A stretch of 16,177 bases of DNA from an uncultured Bacilli bacterium (GCA_947599755.1 CANQFO010000019.1:1-16177), one strand, 5' to 3'. Positions 1 to 7,346 are shown, counted from the stretch's first letter. The notes: a model not told the origin generated them from the sequence alone. Made by a program: numbers and translations.

Positions 1-633
1 CCATAAATCTTCTATACTTCCTCCTCCTCTACCAACAATTAAGGTGTCTATTTGATAGTTTTTGGCTCTTTTGATTTGTTTTACAATGTCTATTGCTGCA
101 TCTTCTCCTTGAACAAGTGAAGGAAAAAGAATAATTTCTGTCAATGGCCATCTTCTTTTTATAGTGGAGATGATATCTTTTATGGCTGCTCCTGTTTTAG
201 CAGTTACTACTCCTATTCGATTGGGAATTTTGGGAATTGTTTTTTTTCTTGAGGCATCAAATAGACCTTCTAATTCTAATTTCTTTTTTAATTGTTCAAA
301 AGCTATATATAGGTTTCCTATTCCATCTTCTATCATATCATTTACATAAATTTGATAAGCTCCTGTTGCTTCGAAAACGCTAATTTTTCCTGTTACTAAG
401 ACTTTCATTCCATCTTGAGGGGTAAATTTTAATTTTTTGGTATTTGATCCAAACATAATTGCATTGATTCTACTTCCTTCATCTTTTAGTGTAAAATAGT
501 AATGTCCTCTTGTATGAGCTTTAAAGTTGGAAATTTCACCTTTTATGAATACTTCATTTAAATTGGTATCATTATCAATTTTATATTTAATATATCTTGT
601 TAATTGGGATACTGTTATGTATTTATCTTTCAT
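1..633 (-). CDS. xseA: Exodeoxyribonuclease VII large subunit, C-terminal part cut by the window edge
   Basis: Catalytic subunit of exonuclease VII, which degrades single-stranded DNA in both directions with the small subunit XseB. I translated it from the minus strand. It starts ATG at 633 (MKDKYITVSQLTRYIK) and stays open to base 1, giving the first 211 residues. The N-terminal OB-fold shows the family signature: VFIKGEISNFK, then HYYFTLKD, INAIMFG and MKVLVTGKISVFEATGAYQI. It continues into the catalytic domain with PNRIGVVTAKTGAAIKDI, and the last residues, VGRGGGSIEDLW, are the conserved RGGGS-[IL]-EDLW motif. Full-length proteins are about 400-450 aa, so about half is outside. The start lies 8 bp after the nusB stop, and its GGTGA ribosome binding site overlaps that stop codon, which implies translational coupling. 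In Bacillus subtilis, nusB and xseA are also neighbours, but with folD between them; folD is absent here. Confidence 0.96.
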   Translation of the reverse strand, partial: MKDKYITVSQLTRYIKYKIDNDTNLNEVFIKGEISNFKAHTRGHYYFTLKDEGSRINAIMFGSNTKKLKFTPQDGMKVLVTGKISVFEATGAYQIYVNDMIEDGIGNLYIAFEQLKKKLELEGLFDASRKKTIPKIPNRIGVVTAKTGAAIKDIISTIKRRWPLTEIILFPSLVQGEDAAIDIVKQIKRAKNYQIDTLIVGRGGGSIEDLW

Positions 634-641
634 TTTTTCAC

Positions 642-1043
642 CTATTTTTCTTCATCATGATAAATTTTATCTAATACTCCATTAATCATTTTTGTTACAG
701 CTTCATCTGAATATTTTTTTGATAATTCAATTGCTTCATTAATTGCTACTACACTAGGAGTATCTGTATAGAGTAATTCATATATTCCTAAGGAAAGAAT
801 AGCTTGATCAACTTTGCTTAGTCTATCTATTGTCCAATTTTTTAAGTATTGATTTGCAATTTGTTCAATTTCTTTGTTTTTTTCAATAATTCCTGTGATA
901 CAACTATTTACAAATTTGTTTTCTATCTCTAGTTGTTCATTAATTAATTGGTTGATATCATATTCTAGATTTGTTTCTTGTAGTATTTTTATTTGATAGA
1001 TTATTTTCATAATCGTTTCACGAAGTTCACTTCTATTTTTCAT
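642..1043 (-). CDS. nusB: Transcription antitermination factor NusB
   Basis: Small all-helical RNA-binding protein. With NusE/S10 it binds boxA of rRNA leaders and supports processive antitermination of rRNA operons. At 133 aa it has normal family length. It begins with an R-x-x-x-M/I helix (SELRETIMKIIYQI). The strongest signature is in the second half: VDQAILSLGIYELLY (77-91), then TPSVVAINEAIELSKKYS followed by INGVLDKI, the classic NusB block. Start ATG at 1043 follows a perfect AGGAGG at 1049-1054 with good spacing, the strongest ribosome binding site in the window. It sits 19 bp downstream of mutS and 8 bp upstream of xseA, so the three are probably one transcript. The position between mutS and xseA is not the usual one. 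Confidence 0.96.
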   Translation of the reverse strand: MKNRSELRETIMKIIYQIKILQETNLEYDINQLINEQLEIENKFVNSCITGIIEKNKEIEQIANQYLKNWTIDRLSKVDQAILSLGIYELLYTDTPSVVAINEAIELSKKYSDEAVTKMINGVLDKIYHDEEK

Positions 1044-1062
1044 TTTTGCCTCCTATTTTGAT

Positions 1063-3615
1063 TTATTTTTTTTCTTTTACTTCTTTTTTTAATTCATATA
1101 AAAAATTTAGTGCTTCCATTGGAGTCATTTCTAGAGGATTGATTTGTTTTATTTTTTCTTCGATGGGATTGATTTTTGGTTCTATTTCACTTTCTGTTAA
1201 TTCGAAAAGGGATGTTTGTGTATAGGTTTCTTTTTTGACATTTTTCTTTTCATATATGCTTAAAATTTCTTCTGCTCTTTTAATTAGTGATTTTGGTAGA
1301 TGTGCTAAGCTAGCAACATGTATTCCATAGCTTTTATCAATTGCTCCTGATTTGACTTTATGTAGAAAAATTAAGCGATTATTTTCTTCTATAGCAGATA
1401 CATGAACATTTTTTAAGTGCTTTAAATCTTTTTCTAGGGAGGTTAATTCATGATAGTGAGTAGAAAACATTGTTTTTGCTTTAATTTTATCGTGTATGTA
1501 TTCTAGTATGGCTTGTGCTAAACTCATTCCATCATAAGTAGCGGTTCCTCTTCCTAATTCATCAAAGAGGATTAAACTATTTTCTGTTGCTTCACTAATT
1601 GCATAGTTTGCCTCTTTCATTTCAATCATAAAAGTGGATTCTCCACTAACTAAATCATCACTTGCTCCAATTCTTGTAAAAATTTTATCGAATATGGGAA
1701 TTGTACAACTTTTGCAAGGTACAAAGCAACCAATTTGAGCCATGATCACGGTGATTGCACATTGTCTCATATAGGTTGATTTTCCTGCCATATTTGGTCC
1801 AGTGATTAGTAAGATATCTGTTGTTTTATCCATGATGATATCATTTGTTACATATTTATCTTTCATTACTTGTTCTATTACTGGATGACGACATTCTGTC
1901 ATTTTAATGATTTTTTCATTGGTTAGTGTTGGTCTTGTAAATTTATATGTATCACTTACTACTGAAAATGATTGTAGCATATCTATTTCACTAATGATTT
2001 TGGCTGTTTTTTGTAAGGATTGTGTATATCGTTTTACTATTTCTCTAATTTCCATAAATAGTTTGTATTCTAAATTAATAATTTTTTCCTCGGCTCCTAG
2101 AATAATATTTTCTTTTTCTTTTAGTATAGGAGTACTAAATCTTTCGCAATTTGCTAACGTTTGTTTTCGTTCATATCCATATTCTTCTTTGATTAAATGA
2201 GTTTGCCCTTTTGATATTTCTATATAATAGCCAAAAACTTTATTAAATCCTACTTTTAATGTTTTAATTCCTGTTTTTTCTTTTTCTAATTTTTCCATTT
2301 CTAGAATGAAGTCTTTTGATCCACTACTAATTTTTTTTAATTCATCTAATTCTTTATTATATCCTGGTTTGATTAGATGTCCTTCATGCAAAGAAAAAGG
2401 AGCATCTTCTAAAATTGTTTTATCTAGTATAGAGTATAGTTCATTATAGGTTTCTATTTTTTTATCGTATTTTAATTGAAGGAGAATTTCTTTCACTTTT
2501 GGTAATACACTAAGAGAACTTTTTAATTGTAATAAATCTTTTGCATTTAAATTTCCATAAGTAATTCGTCCTGTTAATCTCTCTAAATCATATATTTTTT
2601 CTAAAGATTTTATTAAATCTTCTCTTAGGATGAATTCAGTTGATAATTTTGTTACTAAATCGTATCTTCTTTCAATTTCTATTTTATTAGTTAGCGGGTT
2701 TTCAATGCTTTTTTTTAGATATCTTGATCCCATGGCTGTTTTATTTTTATCTAAAAGCCAAAATAAGCTATATTGTCTTTCTCGGTTTCTTATTGTTTCT
2801 GTTAGTTCTAAGTTCTTTTTTGTATTGATATCAAATTCTAAGTATTCACTTGATTTTATTATTTTACATTTTTGTAAGTGATGGAGATCTCCTTTTTTGG
2901 TATCAATGATGTATTGTAAAAGATGTTTTAATGTTTTTACTAATCTTATATCTTCTATTTCTTTATAGATGTATTCATAATTTTTATCATTTGATTCTTC
3001 TTTGGTAATGGTTACTAATATGTTGTATTTGCTACGAAGATTTTCAATAATTTCTCGATTTATGGTATCATTTACGATGACTTCTTTAAAACCATTTTTA
3101 ATGATTTCTTTCGTTAGATGATCTTTTTCTCCTTCTACTAACATTGCGTTGATTTCTCCAGTTGAAATATCTGCATAACTAATTCCGTAACAATATGAAA
3201 AATCATATATATTTGCAATATAATTGTTGGCTTTTGAATCGATATTTGAATCAATTCTTGTTCCTTTAGTAATGACTTGTACTACTTCTCTTTTTACCAT
3301 TCCTTTTGTTACTTTTGGATCTTCTAATTGTTCACAAATTGCTACTTTATATCCTTTTTCAATTAATTTATCTATATAGGTTATGTAAGCATGGTGAGGA
3401 ATTCCACACATTGGTACTTTTTCTTCTAGACCTGCTTGTTTTCCTGTTAGGGTTAATTCTAGTATTCTGGATGCAGTAATGGCATCATCAAAAAACATTT
3501 CATAAAAATCACCAAGTCGAAAAAACAGTATACTATCTTCATATTTATCTTTGATTTCCATGTATTGTTGCATCATTGGACTAAGTTTTTCACGATTTAC
3601 TTCTAATCTTTTCAA
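1063..3615 (-). CDS. mutS: DNA mismatch repair protein MutS
   Basis: ATPase that recognises base mismatches and small loops and starts repair with MutL. At 850 aa it is full-length. The mismatch-binding motif FYE is at residues 37-39 (GDFYEMF), with the Phe that stacks on the mispair and the Glu that contacts it. Connector, lever and clamp regions follow. The ATPase has Walker A GPNMAGKST at 606-614, Walker B LILFDELGRGT with D685-E686, and STHYHEL downstream. The C-terminus MTPMEALNFLYELKK matches the family tail. Start is TTG at 3615, supported by GGTGA at 3622-3626 and an in-frame stop just upstream (TGA, 3622-3624). A later ATG at residue 14 (MMQQYMEIK) is possible, since many MutS proteins begin close to this point. 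No mutL is visible in the window; nusB and xseA follow instead. Confidence 0.98.
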   Translation of the reverse strand: MKRLEVNREKLSPMMQQYMEIKDKYEDSILFFRLGDFYEMFFDDAITASRILELTLTGKQAGLEEKVPMCGIPHHAYITYIDKLIEKGYKVAICEQLEDPKVTKGMVKREVVQVITKGTRIDSNIDSKANNYIANIYDFSYCYGISYADISTGEINAMLVEGEKDHLTKEIIKNGFKEVIVNDTINREIIENLRSKYNILVTITKEESNDKNYEYIYKEIEDIRLVKTLKHLLQYIIDTKKGDLHHLQKCKIIKSSEYLEFDINTKKNLELTETIRNRERQYSLFWLLDKNKTAMGSRYLKKSIENPLTNKIEIERRYDLVTKLSTEFILREDLIKSLEKIYDLERLTGRITYGNLNAKDLLQLKSSLSVLPKVKEILLQLKYDKKIETYNELYSILDKTILEDAPFSLHEGHLIKPGYNKELDELKKISSGSKDFILEMEKLEKEKTGIKTLKVGFNKVFGYYIEISKGQTHLIKEEYGYERKQTLANCERFSTPILKEKENIILGAEEKIINLEYKLFMEIREIVKRYTQSLQKTAKIISEIDMLQSFSVVSDTYKFTRPTLTNEKIIKMTECRHPVIEQVMKDKYVTNDIIMDKTTDILLITGPNMAGKSTYMRQCAITVIMAQIGCFVPCKSCTIPIFDKIFTRIGASDDLVSGESTFMIEMKEANYAISEATENSLILFDELGRGTATYDGMSLAQAILEYIHDKIKAKTMFSTHYHELTSLEKDLKHLKNVHVSAIEENNRLIFLHKVKSGAIDKSYGIHVASLAHLPKSLIKRAEEILSIYEKKNVKKETYTQTSLFELTESEIEPKINPIEEKIKQINPLEMTPMEALNFLYELKKEVKEKK

Positions 3616-3621
3616 AATTTT

Positions 3622-3626
3622 TCACC
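3622..3626 (-). promoter_or_regulatory. mutS: Ribosome binding site deciding the TTG start of mutS
   Basis: GGTGA on the minus strand, 6 nt upstream of TTG at 3615. It pairs with the 5' half of the anti-Shine-Dalgarno sequence. It favours the TTG over the internal ATG at residue 14, which has no comparable site directly before it. Confidence 0.6.
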
Positions 3627-3637
3627 ACACTAAATTA

Positions 3638-3666
3638 ATTATATCAAAAAATATCTTTTGATTAAA
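3638..3666 (-). promoter_or_regulatory. Promoter of the mutS-nusB-xseA operon
   Basis: Minus strand: an extended -10, TGATATAAT (TATAAT at 3638-3643, TG at 3645-3646), 23 bp upstream of the mutS start. The -35 at 17 bp is poor (TTTAAT, 3661-3666), which is common when a TGn extension is present. Transcription would start near 3631, leaving a leader of about 16 nt. Confidence 0.55.
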
Positions 3667-3693
3667 GGAAAAAGTTCAGTTTTCTTTTATTGT

Positions 3694-3755
3694 GTTAAAT
3701 GAAAAAATAAATTTCGTTTGAAGATAAAGAAGTGAAATTTAGTCTTTCATTCAAC
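3694..3755. repeat. Long imperfect inverted repeat in the mutS / 139-aa gene intergenic region
   Basis: Left arm GTTAAATGAAA (3694-3704), a 4-nt gap, then AAATTTC (3709-3715). Right arm GAAATTT (3734-3740), a 4-nt gap, then TTTCATTCAAC (3745-3755). The two outer blocks pair with one G-U, the two inner blocks pair perfectly, and the loop is 18 nt. It lies between the two divergent promoters and outside both predicted transcripts. It could be a protein-binding site, or a structured RNA from a promoter I did not find. No coding frame explains it. Confidence 0.5.
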
Positions 3756-3766
3756 CTTTTTCATTT

Positions 3767-3783
3767 TGTCACCTCAAGTGACA
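3767..3783. promoter_or_regulatory. Operator-like palindrome TGTCAC-N5-GTGACA
   Basis: Perfect 6-bp arms around CTCAA, the shape expected for a dimeric helix-turn-helix regulator. It lies about 95 bp upstream of the -35 of the plus-strand gene at 3979 and about 100 bp upstream of the mutS -35. It is G/C-richer than its surroundings. Regulator unknown; no regulator gene is adjacent. Confidence 0.4.
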
Positions 3784-3877
3784 TATATTATATTAGCTTT
3801 GAGACATTTTCAAATACTAACACTTAAGACATTATCATAAATTAATCATAAAAAATTACATAAAATTTTTGTATTTA

Positions 3878-3906
3878 TTGACAAAATCATTTAAAAATGT
3901 TATAAT
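3878..3906 (+). promoter_or_regulatory. Near-perfect vegetative promoter for the 139-aa gene
   Basis: TTGACA (3878-3883), 17-bp spacer, TATAAT (3901-3906), with TG at 3898-3899 giving an extended -10. All elements match the sigma-A consensus. Start of transcription is expected near A3913, giving a leader of about 66 nt. It is the strongest promoter by sequence in the window. Confidence 0.85.
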
Positions 3907-3916
3907 ATGTGTACTT

Positions 3917-3937
3917 TGAAGGTATAAGGGGTCTTCA
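3917..3937 (+). promoter_or_regulatory. Small 5' leader hairpin with a G-rich loop
   Basis: TGAAGG (3917-3922) can pair with TCTTCA (3932-3937), with one G-U, around a 9-nt loop containing AAGGGG. It starts a few bases after the predicted transcription start. The loop resembles the true ribosome binding site AGGGGG at 3965-3970, so it could be a second ribosome contact or simply chance. Confidence 0.3.
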
Positions 3938-3978
3938 TTGATATTATTTAATGTCTTTAAATTTAGGGGGTTGAATAT

Positions 3979-4398
3979 ATGAAAAATACATATATTTTCG
4001 AGTATTTAGATGAAAATGATTTTCGTAAAAAGGAGCGTTCAGTTAGAAAGTATAATATGTTAGCATATAAAAAATTAACGTTTAAATATTATCCTGAACT
4101 TCGACAAGGAACATTTTTAGGTAAAGTTGTTAATGAAAATCTAAAAGAAAAAACAGTTAGTTATGAATTGGAGTTACCTACTGATGAATTATTTGCTAAG
4201 GTGCATGGAAAAATTACTTTACATTATACTGTATATTTAGAAAAAGAGATTATTCTTTTGACTAATATTACGCCAGAAGGAATTTTAGATGAAGGTCATC
4301 GTGCAGAGTTACCTACTTATAAAGGTGTGATGATTTCTAAAACTAATCCTGAAAAAGATATGTTTAAAATTAATTTGTTAAATATGTTACAAAAATAA
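3979..4398 (+). CDS. Small cytosolic protein of unknown function, 139 aa
   Basis: I do not recognise a family. It starts ATG at 3979, 8 bp after AGGGGG (3965-3970), and ends TAA at 4398. There is no signal peptide, membrane segment or Cys/His metal motif. The first 35 residues are rich in charge and aromatics (FEYLDENDFRKKERSVRKY). The middle looks like alternating beta strands (FLGKVVNENLKEKTVSYELEL, 46-66; KITLHYTVYLEKEIILLTNI, 78-97), followed by a conserved-looking TPEGILDEGHRAELPTYKG segment (98-116). It stands alone: divergent from mutS, convergent with the surface genes, and bounded by its own promoter and terminator. The strong promoter suggests abundant expression. Codon use resembles its neighbours, so nothing suggests recent transfer. 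Confidence 0.8.
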   Translation: MKNTYIFEYLDENDFRKKERSVRKYNMLAYKKLTFKYYPELRQGTFLGKVVNENLKEKTVSYELELPTDELFAKVHGKITLHYTVYLEKEIILLTNITPEGILDEGHRAELPTYKGVMISKTNPEKDMFKINLLNMLQK

Positions 4399-4411
4399 AG
4401 TGTATTTTTTG

Positions 4412-4449
4412 ATAATAAAAGAAAGGAAAAATAGCCTTTCTTTTATTAT
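4412..4449. terminator. Bidirectional rho-independent terminator between convergent genes
   Basis: A perfect 15-bp inverted repeat (4412-4426 and 4435-4449) with an 8-nt loop. The GC core is GAAAGG/CCTTTC, and the T-rich ends serve both directions. It sits 14 bp after the stop of the plus-strand gene. It also covers the TAA stop (4446-4448) of the minus-strand gene, so that gene's last codon lies in the hairpin. Confidence 0.85.
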
Positions 4450-5543
4450 GAAGTATGATTTACTCCTCCCCATTCTACAATGGTAAAACCTTTTCTTTCG
4501 AAGGGAGTTAATATTTGTGGTTTTATGATTTGTTTTTTTGATATTTTTTTTACATGCATTGCAATTCTTAATATTGAATCTGGTTTAGGTTCAATTTGCA
4601 ATGGACTATTTTGATTTCTTTCTTCAGTTAATTCAAAGTATACTAAGCTTTTTTCATTGTTTTCTAATATTTTTAGCCAATACATTATCATTTCATTTCT
4701 TTCTCTGTTATTTAGTCCTATTTTTGTTAATGTGTTTTCTAAAAATGTAATTGCATTGTCTTTTGTTACGTAAAATCCGGTTTTAAAATCTACTTGGGCA
4801 ATTGATTTTTCTTCCCAATATAAGGCATAATATGAATTTCCTTTTTCGTCATATAATGTTCCATCTGGATAAGCTTTTATTTTCCATATTGAGTTATATT
4901 TTGGATATGTTGTTTTTAAAAGGTTTTCTTTTTCAAATTTAATTGATATTTCTTGTTCTTCTTTTGGATATATGTATAAAATTGGTTTTTCATCACTTTC
5001 TAATTTTACTTCTGTTTTATTATAATTTATTTTAAAATTTATTGTTTGGATACTATTTTTTTTCACTTCTACGTAAGTAATTGCGCCAAGATTACTTTCT
5101 CCATATATATCATTATAATTTACTTCTAAATTTATGTTTAATGTGTGTCTTTGTTTTTTTAATTCTAAAATATTTGGAATGTAGCCATCGACTTTTGGCA
5201 AATAATTATCTAGTATTATGAGATCATGATCTAAAAAATATTTGGAATCTATTGAATATTGATCCATAAAGTCATATCCACTTTGATTAAATGCTTTTTG
5301 ACATTGTTCATAGTATTCATAATTATTTACAATTAAATAGTTTTGATCAATTCCTACACTTTTTAATAGTGATTGTTGAGGATTTTTTGTTTGTTGATTA
5401 CCAGAGTATTTAATGGTAATGAAATCATATGTTATTTTTTCTTGATTAATATATTGATAAATCATTATTCCTATTATTAAAATTATTCCTATTATTGTTG
5501 TTATATAGATTATGTTTTTTTTGCCTTTTTTTTGCTTTTTCAT
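4446..5543 (-). CDS. Membrane-anchored extracellular protein with a KPILYIYP domain
   Basis: 365 aa. Residues 1-9 are lysine-rich, followed by one hydrophobic helix (about 10-30), giving a single-pass protein with most of the chain outside. Residues 40-180 are polar and contain DHDLIILDNYLPKVDGYIP, loosely like PrcB-type domains (weak). From 186 there is a recognisable uncharacterised extracellular domain: KPILYIYP (186-193), a YPKY turn, KAYPDGTLYDEKGNSY, LYWEE, DFKTGFYV, FLENTLTKIGLN, YWLKILENN, PDSILRIAM, and the terminal FTIVEWGG. I know this motif series from secreted proteins of many gut Bacillota, but no function is established to my knowledge. ATG at 5543 follows AAAGGA. It lies 69 bp after the pilin-like gene with no clear terminator between, so co-expression is likely. 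Confidence 0.85.
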   Translation of the reverse strand: MKKQKKGKKNIIYITTIIGIILIIGIMIYQYINQEKITYDFITIKYSGNQQTKNPQQSLLKSVGIDQNYLIVNNYEYYEQCQKAFNQSGYDFMDQYSIDSKYFLDHDLIILDNYLPKVDGYIPNILELKKQRHTLNINLEVNYNDIYGESNLGAITYVEVKKNSIQTINFKINYNKTEVKLESDEKPILYIYPKEEQEISIKFEKENLLKTTYPKYNSIWKIKAYPDGTLYDEKGNSYYALYWEEKSIAQVDFKTGFYVTKDNAITFLENTLTKIGLNNRERNEMIMYWLKILENNEKSLVYFELTEERNQNSPLQIEPKPDSILRIAMHVKKISKKQIIKPQILTPFERKGFTIVEWGGVNHTS

Positions 5544-5612
5544 TTTGAGTTAAATCCTTTCTTAATATAGAATTAAAGTTCATTTATTCATAATTGATGT
5601 GCTTTTGGTTTT

Positions 5613-7313
5613 TTATGCTAAGATGAAATCAAAGTAGAGACTTTTTATTATGGTTTCATTTGTTGTTGGTGTTGGGGTAATAGTTTGTAATTTATTTGTT
5701 ATGTAAATATTTGTTTTGTTATCTCGTATTGTATAATTTCCACTGTTATTTTTTTCAATTACCCAATCTGTTGGTGAATCACTAACTTTCAATATTGTTC
5801 CCTCGATAGTTAAATATTTTTGACTTTCTACATTCATAATTTTATAGCATGGATGATCAACACTGCAATTTGTACTTGTTAATTTCCATTTTTGTGAGGT
5901 ATTTCCTGAAAATAAAGTGATACCTGTTTTTGACATACATTTATTTGTTGTTTCTGCTGAAAAGATATAGTATTCTTTTTCTTCTAAGTTTTTTGTTGGA
6001 TTGATTTGATATTTGGAATAACGCGTACCATTTACCTTTTCTTTAATCGATATTGGATTACCTTCTTGTAAAGTATTCCATGTTATTTTGTCTTTGGATA
6101 CTTGAATATTGTTATTATATATATATGCTCCATTAGCATCTCCTGTTTCATAGTTATGCCAGATGGCTAATTCATTTAAGCTTGTTATTTCTTTTAAATC
6201 TAATGTGATGCAACTTTGTATATCTTCTGTTATTGATGTTGCATTAATTTTTGTGGTAATGTCACCATCAATTATCATATTTGTTTCATCTGGATTTTCT
6301 AATTTATTTTGACTTTGGTCATCTAATCCTTCTATTTGATCAATTATTGCTTCTTTGGCAATATTTATTCCTTCTTCATTGATGGCTTCTATTTCGCTCC
6401 ATTCTCTTGTTTTAGAATTTTTTGTTATGATGCAATCTTTAATGTATCTTATATTTGAAAGTGAGTTATTGGTTGTTGTTGGATCGTTTACTTTTTTAAT
6501 TGTTGCTTTTCCATTTTCACTTGTATTGATACCTGGGATCATCATTCCGTTGATAAAGTGTATATTTGTTGGTTTTACTTCTGCTTCTCCTTTATTTTCA
6601 TCATAAATATTTTTATTATAGAAAAAATTTGTGTTACGATTTGATTTTGGTTCTGAAATTACTCCGGCATATCCAGCAATGTATGAAGTTCCCCCTATGT
6701 TATCTGATTTTTGACAGTATCCACTACCATTGTTATTTCGCAAATCTATTGGTGTTTCACAGTTTTGACCTTCTGTTTCTACTTTGTTATTTGCTATGGC
6801 AAGTAATCCTGCGCCATCATTTCCATTTGCACTTGTTACTGAATTTTTTCCTCCTCCAGCAACCATTATTCTTGACTTGATGCTTTCTTCTGTGTTTTCT
6901 GCATCTGTTTTTAATCTTAAGTCAGATGCTGCTCCTTTTTTGCCAATATAAAAATATAATTTATCATTTTCTTCTAAATAAATAATTCCAGAAGTATAGG
7001 CTCCGTTTCCTCCATTTAGGGGATTTTTACTTTCTCCTTTTGCTCCCCATAATTCTACTTTATACCATCCTGTCATTGGTACAATATAAAGTTGAGGTTC
7101 AATTTGATTGTCATTATTGATTAATGGTTGAAATTCTGTATCTGTTTCGCTTAGACGGTTTAATTCGGCTTCTATTGTTGATACGAGTGTTGATGTGTTT
7201 TTTCTGTTTGTAGACATTATGCTTATGGCAAGCATAGCGATTAAAAAAGTTAAGATTAATGTTCCATATAAGATACTTGATATTGCAAATCCCTTATTAT
7301 TCAATTGTTTCAT
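5613..7313 (-). CDS. Surface protein: pilin-like N-terminus, glycine-rich, discoidin-like and ricin-like modules
   Basis: 566 aa. The N-terminus NNKGFAISSILYG followed by hydrophobic residues to about 32 resembles a class III/type IV prepilin leader, with possible cleavage at G8|F9. The usual +5 Glu is Ser, so it may act only as an anchor. Residues 78-275 match an ALK/LTK-like glycine-rich module: GWYKVELWGAKG, GGNGAYTSG, YFYIGKKG, MVAGGGK, then GGTSYIAGYAG and the closing NGMMIPG...NGKATI. Residues about 285-437 look like a discoidin (F5/8 C) fold: REWSEIEA, IDGD, CITLDL, ELAIWHNYE, IQVSKDKITWNTL. Residues about 447-566 resemble a ricin-type beta-trefoil (YYIFSAETTNKCM, SQKWKL, DWVIEKNNSGNYTIR). 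Cys pairs such as 185/200 and 483/489 fit an oxidising exterior. Likely a carbohydrate-binding adhesin. ATG at 7313 follows GGTGAT. Confidence 0.85.
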   Translation of the reverse strand: MKQLNNKGFAISSILYGTLILTFLIAMLAISIMSTNRKNTSTLVSTIEAELNRLSETDTEFQPLINNDNQIEPQLYIVPMTGWYKVELWGAKGESKNPLNGGNGAYTSGIIYLEENDKLYFYIGKKGAASDLRLKTDAENTEESIKSRIMVAGGGKNSVTSANGNDGAGLLAIANNKVETEGQNCETPIDLRNNNGSGYCQKSDNIGGTSYIAGYAGVISEPKSNRNTNFFYNKNIYDENKGEAEVKPTNIHFINGMMIPGINTSENGKATIKKVNDPTTTNNSLSNIRYIKDCIITKNSKTREWSEIEAINEEGINIAKEAIIDQIEGLDDQSQNKLENPDETNMIIDGDITTKINATSITEDIQSCITLDLKEITSLNELAIWHNYETGDANGAYIYNNNIQVSKDKITWNTLQEGNPISIKEKVNGTRYSKYQINPTKNLEEKEYYIFSAETTNKCMSKTGITLFSGNTSQKWKLTSTNCSVDHPCYKIMNVESQKYLTIEGTILKVSDSPTDWVIEKNNSGNYTIRDNKTNIYITNKLQTITPTPTTNETIIKSLYFDFILA

Positions 7314-7326
7314 TTTATCACCGTCT

Positions 7327-7339
7327 ATTCTAATAGAAT
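7327..7339. promoter_or_regulatory. Palindrome at the start of the surface-protein transcript
   Basis: ATTCTA-A-TAGAAT is a perfect 13-bp palindrome between rsmD and the pilin-like gene. It touches the possible -10 TACAAT (minus strand, 7338-7343) and would cover the transcription start. That fits a repressor site, though short AT-rich palindromes are common here. Confidence 0.35.
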
Positions 7340-7346
7340 TGTATCA
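7338..7346 (-). promoter_or_regulatory. Possible extended -10 promoter for the surface-protein genes
   Basis: Minus strand TGATACAAT, where the TGA is also the rsmD stop codon. No good -35 is seen 16-18 bp upstream. It would let the two surface genes be expressed separately from rsmD. Read-through from rsmD across the 30-bp gap is equally possible. Confidence 0.35.

Noticed and set aside
164..349. Open frame on the plus strand inside xseA
   Set aside because: It lies in the opposite strand of a well-matched xseA frame and has no ribosome binding site; the same holds for the other plus-strand frames inside mutS, the pilin-like gene, parC and parE.
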